Source of the DNA: Bacteroidetes bacterium UBA955
Lineage (GTDB): Bacteria; Bacteroidota; Bacteroidia; NS11-12g; UBA955
Assembly: GCA_002293105.1 (NCBI GenBank)
Contig: DBCP01000164.1
Location: forward strand, 7,958 to 19,468
Length of the DNA: 11,511 nt
Reading direction: 5' to 3'
Shown: one piece after another, positions 1 to 7,777 of the stretch
Numbering within the stretch: position 1 is the stretch's first letter
Layout: every line of letters begins with the position of its first letter
Notes under the pieces: generated by a model
The model's input: only the letters and a program-made list of their open reading frames with translations
Databases searched by the model: none
What the model was told of the DNA's origin: nothing
Position numbers and translations under genes: made by a program

Positions 1-1508
1 ACCAAATCTTGACTAATCGATTCTAAGGGGGTGAAATTGCCATTCTCACCGCCTACTTCAAACCTCGCAACTGGCTCGCCTTTGTCCCAATAGGTGTAGG
101 TGAAAGAGCCATTCATGAGGCGTGGATCCACATTGCCCCATTGAACAATGGTAAAATCGGTACTCGGCCACATTCGGCTTTCCAAAACACAATCACGGGG
201 TTTCTCGTGTTCCATGGCAAACTGAAAGCGATATTCCAATGTCCCGGTGGCTTTGGGAATGCCGATGTTTCGAAACAATCCCTCAGGTAAGCTAGAGAAA
301 AACGCATTGGCCGACAATCGAGGCATGTATAAGCCCAAGGCATATTTTGGGTTGTTTCCCCCTTGGTACTGGGCGAAAATATTGGCTGAAATTTGGTTAA
401 CGCGAACGGTACTTTGACTGTCGAGCTCGAAAAATCCATCTTTAACATCGCAAACGAATCTACCGTGGGCCGAATCGATTTGTACCAGCGTGTCAGAAAT
501 GCGTTCGTCATCAACCTGCAAACCCATAAATCCACCTTGTAAATCAGCATGGATCGCGCCGAATGATTCACCCAGCTCTGATACTTCGAACTCGGCCTTT
601 TGGAATCCCAACCCATTCAACACCAAAGGGATGCTTACGTATTTCTGCTTGTTGGCCGGTGTAATGCTTACATGTCCAGTTAGATCGTCTTTGTCCAAAT
701 CGCCCTGCATCACAAATTCGATTTGCTTGCGGTTCACAGCCGGTAGGGTATCAATGTCGCTTTTGCGTCTTCGTCGGAGTTCTTTGCGCTCAGCGTCGGT
801 CACCACCTTTTCAGAGATTGCCTTCAATTGCAGACTGATGGCTTCATTTCTGTAAAGCGTATTGGGAAGCTCCAACGCGATTTTCCCGGTGGTATCGGTC
901 AGGGAAAGGCGGGTGCCAAACATTTCCAAATGATTTGGGGCTTTGCCAATCCAGTTTTCTAACTGTCTAAACAAGCTCACTACGGGATCTCGCTGTGGAT
1001 TTTGGGTATTTGTTGCCTTTTCATCGGTGCCCAGTAAATCGCAATAGTTGCAATAATTGGGGAGGTTTACCAAGTCCAATGAGAGGTTTTTGGTTTCAAA
1101 GCCCGATAAACCAATGTCCCAAAACTTCCAAACATTCAATCCAACGGCCAGTTCTTTGCAAGCAAACAAGGTTTTGCCTGGGAGTGTATCAATGTGCTTT
1201 TTGTGGGTAAGCGATAGGCCCTGTAATTGTACGCCGAATAAGTAGGTGAATCCTTTGTCTTCGCACTGCAGGGTGTATCCTTTGCGATCGAGTTTGGCAA
1301 CGGCTTTGTCGAAGGCCCAGTTCAACAAAAATCCACGCAAAGCAATCCACACCACCAATAAAATAGTGAGGGTAATGCCCCCAATCCAGGCGGTTTTCTT
1401 GGCGATGCGTTTGCCCCGGCTTTCTTCAAACCAAGCCCGACGAACCCAATTAATCCAAGTTTGGATGCGTGCCAGTATAGTTGTAAGGGGTGATTTGTCT
1501 GAGTTCAT
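1..1508 (-). CDS. Membrane-anchored protein with long ectodomain, predicted GT51 peptidoglycan glycosyltransferase (3' part outside window)
   Basis: The frame is open from ATG 1508 to the window edge (502 full codons, no stop); a TGA lies eight codons upstream, so this is the only ATG that fits. Residues 1-40 are basic and probably cytoplasmic, residues 41-62 form one hydrophobic segment (WIGGITLTILLVVWIAL), and the following 430 or so residues look like a beta-rich AsmA-like ectodomain. The last visible residues, NFTPLESISQDLV, resemble the entry of GT51 domains, where a PLDxISPxL stretch precedes the SED/AED-containing catalytic motif. I recall Bacteroidota proteins with this plan: anchor, AsmA-like region containing a motif like LPEGLF..ATGTLEY (seen here), then GT51. 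The catalytic part lies outside the window, so the function, polymerising lipid II at the inner membrane, is inferred. The start lies inside the 3' end of purB (59-nt overlap), which suggests co-transcription. Confidence 0.68.
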   Translation of the reverse strand, partial: MNSDKSPLTTILARIQTWINWVRRAWFEESRGKRIAKKTAWIGGITLTILLVVWIALRGFLLNWAFDKAVAKLDRKGYTLQCEDKGFTYLFGVQLQGLSLTHKKHIDTLPGKTLFACKELAVGLNVWKFWDIGLSGFETKNLSLDLVNLPNYCNYCDLLGTDEKATNTQNPQRDPVVSLFRQLENWIGKAPNHLEMFGTRLSLTDTTGKIALELPNTLYRNEAISLQLKAISEKVVTDAERKELRRRRKSDIDTLPAVNRKQIEFVMQGDLDKDDLTGHVSITPANKQKYVSIPLVLNGLGFQKAEFEVSELGESFGAIHADLQGGFMGLQVDDERISDTLVQIDSAHGRFVCDVKDGFFELDSQSTVRVNQISANIFAQYQGGNNPKYALGLYMPRLSANAFFSSLPEGLFRNIGIPKATGTLEYRFQFAMEHEKPRDCVLESRMWPSTDFTIVQWGNVDPRLMNGSFTYTYWDKGEPVARFEVGGENGNFTPLESISQDL

Positions 1509-2808
1509 TTTTAACAGAATCTGATACGTTCAGTTCGGTGATGAATGTGGCAATGCTAGATTCGGTGATTTTTGCGTTGGTGCGGGTTAGGTCTTTTAGG
1601 GCCTCGTAAGGGTTGGGGTAGCCTTCTCTGCGCAGAATGGTTTGAATGGCCTCGGCCAAAACAGCCCAGTTGTTCCCCAAATCAGCTCGCACCGCCTCTT
1701 CGTTCAAAAGCAATTTGTTCAATCCTTTTTCTAAGCTGTTCAGTGCGATGAGCGTATGCGCAAATGGTACGCCCAAATTTCTGAGTACTGTGCTATCGGT
1801 TAAATCGCGCTGTAAACGAGAAATCGGGAGTTTGGCCGACAAATGCTCGAACAAAGCATTGGCGATACCCAAGTTTCCTTCGGCGTTTTCGAAATCAATG
1901 GGGTTGACTTTGTGGGGCATCGCACTGGAACCCACTTCGCCTTCCTTAATCCTTTGCTTGAAGTATTCCATGCTCACATAAGCCCAAACATCTCTGCTGA
2001 AATCAATCAAAATGTTGTTGATTCGTTTCCAATTATCGAACTGAGCCGCCATGAAATCGTAGGGCTCGATCTGTGTGGTAAATGATACCCGATACAGTCC
2101 CAAATCCTCGCCCACAAAGCGGTCACCAAATTCAAGCCAATTGATTTGCGGGAAAGCCACTTGGTGTGCATTATAGTTGCCCGTTGCACCACCAAATTTT
2201 GCGGAAAAGGGAAGGGTTGCCAGTAAATTCAATTGAGATTCAAGTCGGGCCACAAACACATACCACTCTTTGCCCAAACGGGTGGGAGAGGCTGGCTGTC
2301 CGTGCGTCTTGGCCAACAATGGAATGTCTTTCCAATCTTGGGCTTGTCGCTTCATGATGTTGACAATATTCTGTAGGGCCGGCAACATAACGTCTGTGCT
2401 TGCGTTCTTGAAGCTCAATGGAATGGCCGTATTGTTGATGTCCTGTGAGGTAAGTCCGAAATGCACCCACTCTTTGTAGGCTTGCAATCCCAATTCATCC
2501 AGTTTCTCTTTGATGCAATATTCCACGGCTTTCACGTCGTGGTTGGTGGTCTTTTCGATGGTTTTTACCCGTTCGATATCACTCAATGGCAATGAGGCGC
2601 TCCAATTTGTGAGTGTTTCTTGAGCGGCAATCAGGGCCGACCAATCTACAGTGGGGATGACTTTTGCCAACGCAAAAAGGTAGGCAACCTCAACACGAAT
2701 GCGGTATTGGATCAATCCGGCTTCTGAATAGAAGGACTTTAATGTTTGGGTCCCAGCGGCATAACGACCGTCTACGGGGGAGATTGCGTGCAATGGGCTA
2801 GCGTCCAT
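1450..2808 (-). CDS. purB: Adenylosuccinate lyase
   Basis: Cytosolic enzyme of purine synthesis. It cleaves SAICAR to AICAR and adenylosuccinate to AMP, releasing fumarate in both. The protein of 452 residues is close to E. coli PurB (456). It opens with LHAISPVDGRY, typical of the PurB N-terminus. TSQDINNTA and AKTHGQPASPTRLGKE (His about 169, candidate general acid) lie mid-protein, and the fumarase/aspartase-superfamily signature GSSAMPHKVNP is at residues 293-303 with Ser295 as the likely catalytic serine. The frame stays open upstream to a TTG at 2949, but the extra 47 codons are low-quality, basic sequence with no family match, and a TATTTTTG element sits just before the ATG at 2808, so that start was chosen. 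It lies 137 nt after uvrA and overlaps the next gene by 59 nt. Confidence 0.95.
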   Translation of the reverse strand: MDASPLHAISPVDGRYAAGTQTLKSFYSEAGLIQYRIRVEVAYLFALAKVIPTVDWSALIAAQETLTNWSASLPLSDIERVKTIEKTTNHDVKAVEYCIKEKLDELGLQAYKEWVHFGLTSQDINNTAIPLSFKNASTDVMLPALQNIVNIMKRQAQDWKDIPLLAKTHGQPASPTRLGKEWYVFVARLESQLNLLATLPFSAKFGGATGNYNAHQVAFPQINWLEFGDRFVGEDLGLYRVSFTTQIEPYDFMAAQFDNWKRINNILIDFSRDVWAYVSMEYFKQRIKEGEVGSSAMPHKVNPIDFENAEGNLGIANALFEHLSAKLPISRLQRDLTDSTVLRNLGVPFAHTLIALNSLEKGLNKLLLNEEAVRADLGNNWAVLAEAIQTILRREGYPNPYEALKDLTRTNAKITESSIATFITELNVSDSVKNELRQITPYNYTGTHPNLD

Positions 2809-2812
2809 ACTG

Positions 2813-2820
2813 CAAAAATA
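2813..2820 (-). promoter_or_regulatory. Bacteroidota -7 promoter element of purB
   Basis: On the minus strand TATTTTTG matches the Bacteroidota -7 consensus TAnnTTTG. Only CAGT separates it from the purB ATG, so a transcript started from it would have almost no leader. No TTG is visible at the usual -33 distance. It sits in the only sizeable gap of the minus-strand cluster (2809-2945), where I see no strong terminator hairpin. Confidence 0.5.
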
Positions 2821-2945
2821 CGATGGAATCGCGGTTTTCTTCGTTTTTTTCTCTGTTTTGATGCAAGGAATAAACGGCATTTTGAACAAAAGACCTCGCT
2901 TTATCTCCGGTAAACGCCCATCGCCATCGCTAAATGGATCTAAAA

Positions 2946-5807
2946 TCAAGAATTAAGTTCCAATTTCAGGAATCGACCTGTGTGTGAGGCCTCAAATTCT
3001 GCCACCTGCTCGGGCGTGCCAACGGTAAGTATATGTCCGCCACCGCTGCCGCCTTCGGGTCCAATGTCAATCACCCAATCCGCTACTTTGATCACATCCA
3101 TGTTGTGTTCAATCACCACCACCGTGTTGCCCTTTTCAACCAAAATATTCAATACCCCCAACAACTGTTTGATGTCGTTGAAATGCAATCCCGTTGTGGG
3201 CTCATCCAAAATATACAGCGTTTTACCCGTATCGCGTTTGCTCAATTCGGTCGATAACTTTACCCGCTGCGCTTCTCCGCCACTGATTGTGGTGCTCGAC
3301 TGTCCTAGTGTTAAGTAACCCAATCCCACATCCTGCATGGTCTTCACCTTCCTGTAAATCAACGGAATGTGCTCGAAAAACTCCACGGCAGTATCAATCG
3401 ACATCTCCAAAACATCGTTGATGCTCTTACCCTTGTACCGCACTTCCAACGTTTCGCGGTTATAGCGTTTGCCCTGGCACTCATCGCACAGCACTTCTAC
3501 ATCTGGCAAGAAATTCATTTCGATGACTTTTCTGCCACCGCCACCACATGCTTCGCACCGCCCGCCTTTTACATTGAAACTAAATCGACCGGGTTTGTAT
3601 CCGCGGATTTTTGCCTCCGGAAGATTGGTGAATAGGTTGCGAATCTCTTGAAAAACACCCACATACGTAGCAGGATTGCTCCTTGGCGTACGTCCGATCG
3701 GCGTTTGGTCAATCCGAATGACTTTATCAATAAACTCGAGCCCCTGAATGCTGGCAAAGGGCAAAGGTTTATAACTTGAACCATATACTTTGTTGTGCGC
3801 AGCAGGGTAGAGGGTCTCGTTGATCAAACTCGATTTTCCGCTGCCACTCACGCCGGTAATAGCCACAAACAATCCAATGGGTACTTCCAAGTTTACTTTT
3901 TGCAGATTATGGCCGGTACAACCCTTCAAAATCAACTTTTCTTTGGTCGTTTTTCTGCGTTGCGATGGCACAGGAATGCTATCCTCACCGCGTAAATACC
4001 TGCCGGTGATGGCGTCTGAGGCCATGAAATCTTTTACTTCGCCACTGGCAACGATCTGACCGCCATGCACGCCGGCGTTCGGACCAATTTCAACCAACCA
4101 ATCACTGGCAAGCATCATGTCTTTGTCGTGCTCTACTACCAACACCGTATTCCCCATGTCGCGCAAATCGCGCAAACTTTGGATCAATCGTTCGTTATCG
4201 CGTTGATGCAAACCAATGCTGGGCTCGTCCAAAATGTACAGCACATTCATCAATTTACTGCCAATTTGGGTCGCCAATCGAATACGCTGCGCTTCACCAC
4301 CCGAGAGGGTTCTGGCTGGACTGTTCAACGTTAAATATCCCAATCCCACACCCACCAAAAAATCGAGCCGTGCCCGAATTTCCTTGATCAATTCCGTGGC
4401 GATGGTGGTCTGTCGTTCCGTCAATTTCTCACCAACCGTATCAAACCAAGCCTTCAATACATCGATGTTCATGCCGCCCAACTCAGAAATGTTCTTTTCG
4501 GCAATCATGAAATGCAACGACTCTTTTTTCAAACGCGCGCCATGACAAACATCACAAGTTTTTTGGTGCATAAACTCTTCGGCCCACTGACGTAGTTTGT
4601 CGTCCTCGGATTCGAAATAGTTCTCGGTGATGTAGTGCACTACGCCTTTGTATTGGCTTTCGTATGTCTTTTTTTGTCCCTGATGGTTTACATGGGTTAC
4701 CATGATGGTTTCATCATAGCCGTACAAAATGCACTCAATCTGTTGCTCGGAGAGTTTGGAAATGGAATCGGCCAGGCTAAAATCGAGCACTTTGCTCAAG
4801 GCCCTGAGTTGACTGAACGTCCAATTCTCGCGCAATTCTCCGATGGGAACAATGCCACCGCGGTTGATTGATTTGGTGCGATCGGGAATGATGAATTCAA
4901 CATTCACCTCGGCAGTTTCGCCCATGCCTTCGCAATTCGGACAGGCACCATAGGGAGAGTTGAATGAAAAGGAGTTGGGTTGGGGTTCGTCGTAGCTGAG
5001 ACCAGAAATTGGATCCATCAAAAAACGAGAGAAGGGAACCACTTTTTCATCGGCATCTTGAACCATCATATTGCCACCGCCCATTTTCATCGCGATTTTT
5101 ACACTCTCGCTGAGCCTGCCGGTGGATACACCCTGTACTTGCAAACGATCTATCACCACTTCAATGTCGTGGATTTTGTATCGATCCACCTGCATACTGC
5201 CTGTGATATCAGTAACATGGCCATCAATGCGGACCTTGTTATAACCTTTTTTCTTGATTTGTTCGAAGAGTTCGCGATAGTGGCCTTTACGTCCTTTCAC
5301 CACGGGTGCGAGGATGGCAACTTTCTGTCCTTCAAATTTGTTGACCATGGCATCAATGATCTGCTGTTCGGTGAGTTTGACCATTTTTTCGCCACTGAGG
5401 TAGCTGATGGCATCGCCGGCGCGGGCAAACAACAAACGGAGAAAATCGTATACTTCGGTCACCGTACCCACCGTACTGCGGGGGTTTTTGCTAACGGTTT
5501 TCTGTTCGATACTAATAACGGGACTCAGCCCTTTGACTTTGTCTACATCCGGACGTTTCATATCGCCGATGAACTGACGGGCGTAGGCTGAGAAACTCTC
5601 AAGGTAGCGACGCTGTCCTTCAGCAAAAAGGGTATCAAACGCCAACGAGCTTTTACCGGATCCTGAAAGGCCGGTGAAGACCACCAATTTGTTGCGTGGG
5701 ATGACCAAATCCACGGACTTTAAATTGTGTTCACGGGCACCCAAAATCTCGATGCGAGGTTCGTTTGCATCGGGCTGATGAATGTGCTTAGAAAGTCCGT
5801 TTTTCAT
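2946..5807 (-). CDS. uvrA: Excinuclease ABC subunit A
   Basis: DNA-damage recognition ATPase of nucleotide excision repair; a dimer loads UvrB at lesions. The 953-residue protein has both ABC modules complete. The first Walker A (GLSGSGKSS) is at 46-54 and is followed by the UvrB-binding and insertion region with NPRSTVGTVTE. The first zinc module has Cys289/292 and Cys418/421, the first signature LSGGEAQ begins near 501, and Walker B ILDEPSIGLH carries Asp527-Glu528. The second Walker A (GVSGSGKSS) is at 652-660, the second zinc module has Cys751/754 and Cys774/777, and the second signature and Walker B (ISGGEAQ, ILDEPTTGLH) are near 841 and 868. The frame extends to a TTG at 5831, but a TACCTTTG promoter element overlaps that stretch, so ATG 5807 is preferred. 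Nothing is missing; it looks functional. Confidence 0.97.
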   Translation of the reverse strand: MKNGLSKHIHQPDANEPRIEILGAREHNLKSVDLVIPRNKLVVFTGLSGSGKSSLAFDTLFAEGQRRYLESFSAYARQFIGDMKRPDVDKVKGLSPVISIEQKTVSKNPRSTVGTVTEVYDFLRLLFARAGDAISYLSGEKMVKLTEQQIIDAMVNKFEGQKVAILAPVVKGRKGHYRELFEQIKKKGYNKVRIDGHVTDITGSMQVDRYKIHDIEVVIDRLQVQGVSTGRLSESVKIAMKMGGGNMMVQDADEKVVPFSRFLMDPISGLSYDEPQPNSFSFNSPYGACPNCEGMGETAEVNVEFIIPDRTKSINRGGIVPIGELRENWTFSQLRALSKVLDFSLADSISKLSEQQIECILYGYDETIMVTHVNHQGQKKTYESQYKGVVHYITENYFESEDDKLRQWAEEFMHQKTCDVCHGARLKKESLHFMIAEKNISELGGMNIDVLKAWFDTVGEKLTERQTTIATELIKEIRARLDFLVGVGLGYLTLNSPARTLSGGEAQRIRLATQIGSKLMNVLYILDEPSIGLHQRDNERLIQSLRDLRDMGNTVLVVEHDKDMMLASDWLVEIGPNAGVHGGQIVASGEVKDFMASDAITGRYLRGEDSIPVPSQRRKTTKEKLILKGCTGHNLQKVNLEVPIGLFVAITGVSGSGKSSLINETLYPAAHNKVYGSSYKPLPFASIQGLEFIDKVIRIDQTPIGRTPRSNPATYVGVFQEIRNLFTNLPEAKIRGYKPGRFSFNVKGGRCEACGGGGRKVIEMNFLPDVEVLCDECQGKRYNRETLEVRYKGKSINDVLEMSIDTAVEFFEHIPLIYRKVKTMQDVGLGYLTLGQSSTTISGGEAQRVKLSTELSKRDTGKTLYILDEPTTGLHFNDIKQLLGVLNILVEKGNTVVVIEHNMDVIKVADWVIDIGPEGGSGGGHILTVGTPEQVAEFEASHTGRFLKLELNS

Positions 5808-5815
5808 GGAATTTG

Positions 5816-5823
5816 CAAAGGTA
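5816..5823 (-). promoter_or_regulatory. Bacteroidota -7 promoter element of uvrA
   Basis: TACCTTTG on the minus strand fits TAnnTTTG exactly and ends 8 nt before the uvrA ATG, in the 63-bp gap after the second TPM gene. No clear TTG is found at -33. No inverted repeat resembling a LexA box is apparent around it. It suggests uvrA can be transcribed separately from the lipB block and argues against the upstream TTG start. Confidence 0.45.
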
Positions 5824-5870
5824 CAAAACAATCCATCGGAAAGAAAGGTGAATTGGTATTTTGCAATGAT

Positions 5871-6695
5871 TTACCAGCTTCCGCCAGCACCACCACCGTT
5901 GAAGCCGCCGCCGCCACCAAAACCGCCCCAATCGCTAGAGCCGCCTCCGCCGAATCCTCCAGAGGACCCTCCGCCAAAACCGCGACCCAAACTGCTGCCT
6001 AGAGCTGCCCAAAGGAAGGGATTACTGCCCATTCCGCCATTGTAATGTCCGTTGCGTGAATATCCGCCACCGCCGCCGCCACGGCCGCTGCGAGCCATTA
6101 GGAATAAAATCACCAATGCTGCGAAAATGGTCCATACGCCACCGCCTTTTTTGCCTTTTTTAGTGGCTCGGCCCTTGAATTTATTGCGAATGGCTTCTTC
6201 GTACGCCATCGCAGTTTGGTCTATCGCTAATGCATAATTGCCATTACGCATGTTGGGTACCAAATAGTCGTTGTGAATCTGTCCGATTCTGCTTGCACTC
6301 AAACGGTCTTGCAATTGGTCCGCCGTAACGGTATGGAATTTCCGATCATCGATGGCGATATACAAAAGCATACCGTTGTTTTTGCCTTTAACCCCAACCT
6401 CCCAGCCGCGGGCCAAAAACATGGCTCGATCTACAGCCGCATAGCCATTGGCTGATTTTTCCAAGACCACCGCAATTTGTACCGAGGTGGAATCTTCAAA
6501 CTGATACAATCGCTCTTCCAAGGCCTTGACTTCATCGGGCTTTAAAACCCCCGCAAAGTCGTTTATGTGGCCTTTGTATTTTGGCAATACTTGCTCAGCC
6601 TGGGCCGAAGAATAGGGAAGTATAGCCAATGCAATGAGTAGCAATGATATCGCCCATGAGCGATGTAAAATAATGGTTGTCATTGGGCTACGCAT
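5871..6695 (-). CDS. Exported, membrane-anchored TPM-domain protein with glycine-rich tail (YgcG-like)
   Basis: Protein of 274 residues. A signal peptide covers about residues 1-33 (hydrophobic SLLLIALAILP, then SSAQA before EQ). A TPM domain (DUF477/TLP18.3 family) spans about 42-170, opening with INDFAGVLKPDEVKALEERL and containing NNGMLLYIAIDDRKF. A basic stretch (KGRATKKGKK) precedes a transmembrane helix at about 187-201, then a Gly/Ser-rich tail from 203 ends in GGSW. This matches the exported YgcG type, in which the TPM domain sits outside the inner membrane. The precise biochemical role is not settled; phosphatase activity and roles in photosystem repair or membrane complexes are reported for family members. 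The start at 6695 overlaps the preceding TPM gene by 8 nt; an in-frame ATG at 6683 would remove the overlap and keep the signal peptide, and I cannot decide between them. Confidence 0.88.
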   Translation of the reverse strand: MRSPMTTIILHRSWAISLLLIALAILPYSSAQAEQVLPKYKGHINDFAGVLKPDEVKALEERLYQFEDSTSVQIAVVLEKSANGYAAVDRAMFLARGWEVGVKGKNNGMLLYIAIDDRKFHTVTADQLQDRLSASRIGQIHNDYLVPNMRNGNYALAIDQTAMAYEEAIRNKFKGRATKKGKKGGGVWTIFAALVILFLMARSGRGGGGGGYSRNGHYNGGMGSNPFLWAALGSSLGRGFGGGSSGGFGGGGSSDWGGFGGGGGFNGGGAGGSW

Positions 6696-7182
6696 CGGTC
6701 GATACTTGGTTGCTGAGTTCGTTGGGGTTGCTATCAGTGGGTGGGAAATGGGTCGCCAAAATCTCGCCGATTTCCTGAATGCCGAGGATCACGCCCCCTT
6801 TGAAGTTTTGATTTCTGAATTTCGCCTGCATGTTGTCGCGAATGCCATCCCAATCGGTTGGAGCCATTTTTGCATTGATTCCAGCATCGCCAAAGATGGC
6901 AAATTGCTTTGTGTTGGGAACCAAATAGATAAGAATGCCGTTGCGTTCAATGGTCTTTTGCATACCCAATTTGGCAAAGGTTGCAGACGCCGCAGCCACG
7001 ATATCATCGCCTTTGAACTTGTGGCTGATGTGCACGCGAATTTCTGCTGAAGTGGTTTCTTCCGCTTGGGCGATTGCCGATACAATTTCAGCCGATTCTG
7101 CTTCGGAAAACAGGGATTCTTTGCGATGAAATCCCAACAAAATGGCTACACGGGAAATCACCAAAGCGAAAGGTCCAAGCAT
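6688..7182 (-). CDS. TPM-domain protein without clear export signal
   Basis: Protein of 164 residues. After an N-terminal stretch that is hydrophobic but broken by Arg and Pro (LGPFALVISRVAILLGF), a TPM (DUF477) domain covers about 25-145. Its landmarks are FSEAESAEIVSAIAQAEETT, SAEIRVHI, NGILIYLVPNTKQFAIFGDA and a WDGIRDNMQAKF segment. The C-terminus is polar and has no membrane helix, unlike its downstream neighbour. ATG 7182 lies 1 nt after the lemA stop (TAACATG); the frame also opens at a GTG at 7200 inside lemA, which would add six residues and is less likely. Position between lemA and an exported TPM gene suggests a role with them at the cell envelope, but its location (cytosolic or held by the N-terminus) and activity are unknown. 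Confidence 0.85.
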   Translation of the reverse strand: MLGPFALVISRVAILLGFHRKESLFSEAESAEIVSAIAQAEETTSAEIRVHISHKFKGDDIVAAASATFAKLGMQKTIERNGILIYLVPNTKQFAIFGDAGINAKMAPTDWDGIRDNMQAKFRNQNFKGGVILGIQEIGEILATHFPPTDSNPNELSNQVSTDA

Positions 7183-7183
7183 G

Positions 7184-7777
7184 TTATTCGCTAAACGCAC
7201 CCTTCACATCAACACGTTTTTCAGCACCTTTGTCGGCCGCAAAGCCCGATTTTTTCTCAAATCCAAAAATGCCTGCAAAAATGTTGCTTGGGAATTTACG
7301 CACGTTCAAGTTGTAGGTTTGAACAGCAGCGTTGTAATCATTTCTCGCGGTTCGAATCATGTTTTCCGTTTCAGAAATTTCAAATTGAACGTTTTCAAAG
7401 CCTTTGGTAGATTTCAAATCTGGGTAGCGCTCCATCACAACCATCAATCGACTCAAAGCAGATTGTTGTGTCATGGCAATTTTATCAATGCTTTCCGGCG
7501 TGAGCTGTTCATTACCCACTTTGATCTGACCAACGCTGGCACGGGCATTGGTGATTTCAGTCAAGGTGCTTTTTTCAAATTTGGCTTCAGCGCTAACGGT
7601 TTCGATAAGTTGAATAATTTTATCGGCGCGGGTTTGGTAGGCCACTTCTACGTTACTCCATGAAGTGGTGAGTTTTACATCGTTATCAACCAAGGTGTTG
7701 TAACTGCCTTTGATCCACAAAAATGTGATCAATAAAACGCCTACGATAATCAGGGTACGGATGGTTTTGCTGTTCAT
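7184..7777 (-). CDS. lemA: LemA family membrane protein
   Basis: Protein of 197 residues, a usual length for LemA. One N-terminal transmembrane helix (about 7-24, TLIIVGVLLITFLWI) is followed by the helical LemA domain outside the membrane. Family landmarks are SYNTLVDNDVKLTTSWSNVE, YQTRADKIIQLIETV, the AR pair after TLTEITN, ERYPDLKSTKGF, SETENMIRTARNDYNAAV and FPSNIFAGIFGF. The name comes from a Listeria protein recognised as a T-cell epitope source; the molecular function is unknown. LemA genes often neighbour TPM-domain genes, as here with two of them. The ATG overlaps the lipB stop as ATGA, and the stop is 1 nt from the next start, so translation is probably coupled from lipB through both TPM genes. 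Confidence 0.93.
   Translation of the reverse strand: MNSKTIRTLIIVGVLLITFLWIKGSYNTLVDNDVKLTTSWSNVEVAYQTRADKIIQLIETVSAEAKFEKSTLTEITNARASVGQIKVGNEQLTPESIDKIAMTQQSALSRLMVVMERYPDLKSTKGFENVQFEISETENMIRTARNDYNAAVQTYNLNVRKFPSNIFAGIFGFEKKSGFAADKGAEKRVDVKGAFSE

Noticed and set aside
113..616. A 167-codon minus-strand frame
   Set aside because: It overlaps in another frame the long open frame that runs from 1508 to the window edge; the latter has an anchor and a family-like ending, while this one has no recognisable features.
2809..2949. N-terminal extension of purB by 47 codons from a TTG
   Set aside because: PurB similarity begins at the ATG at 2808, a promoter element lies just upstream of it, and the extra residues match nothing in the family.
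4980..5591. A 203-codon open frame on the plus strand, antisense to uvrA
   Set aside because: It lies entirely within uvrA, has no recognisable domain, and is explained by the codon usage of uvrA.
5727..6240. Plus-strand frames rich in proline and alanine that could suggest a Pro-rich secreted protein
   Set aside because: They are the antisense reading of the glycine-rich tail of the TPM gene, where GGN codons become CCN.
7184..7200. GTG start at 7200 for the first TPM gene
   Set aside because: It would overlap lemA by 17 nt, whereas the ATG at 7182 is one base after the lemA stop and fits the spacing of the block.
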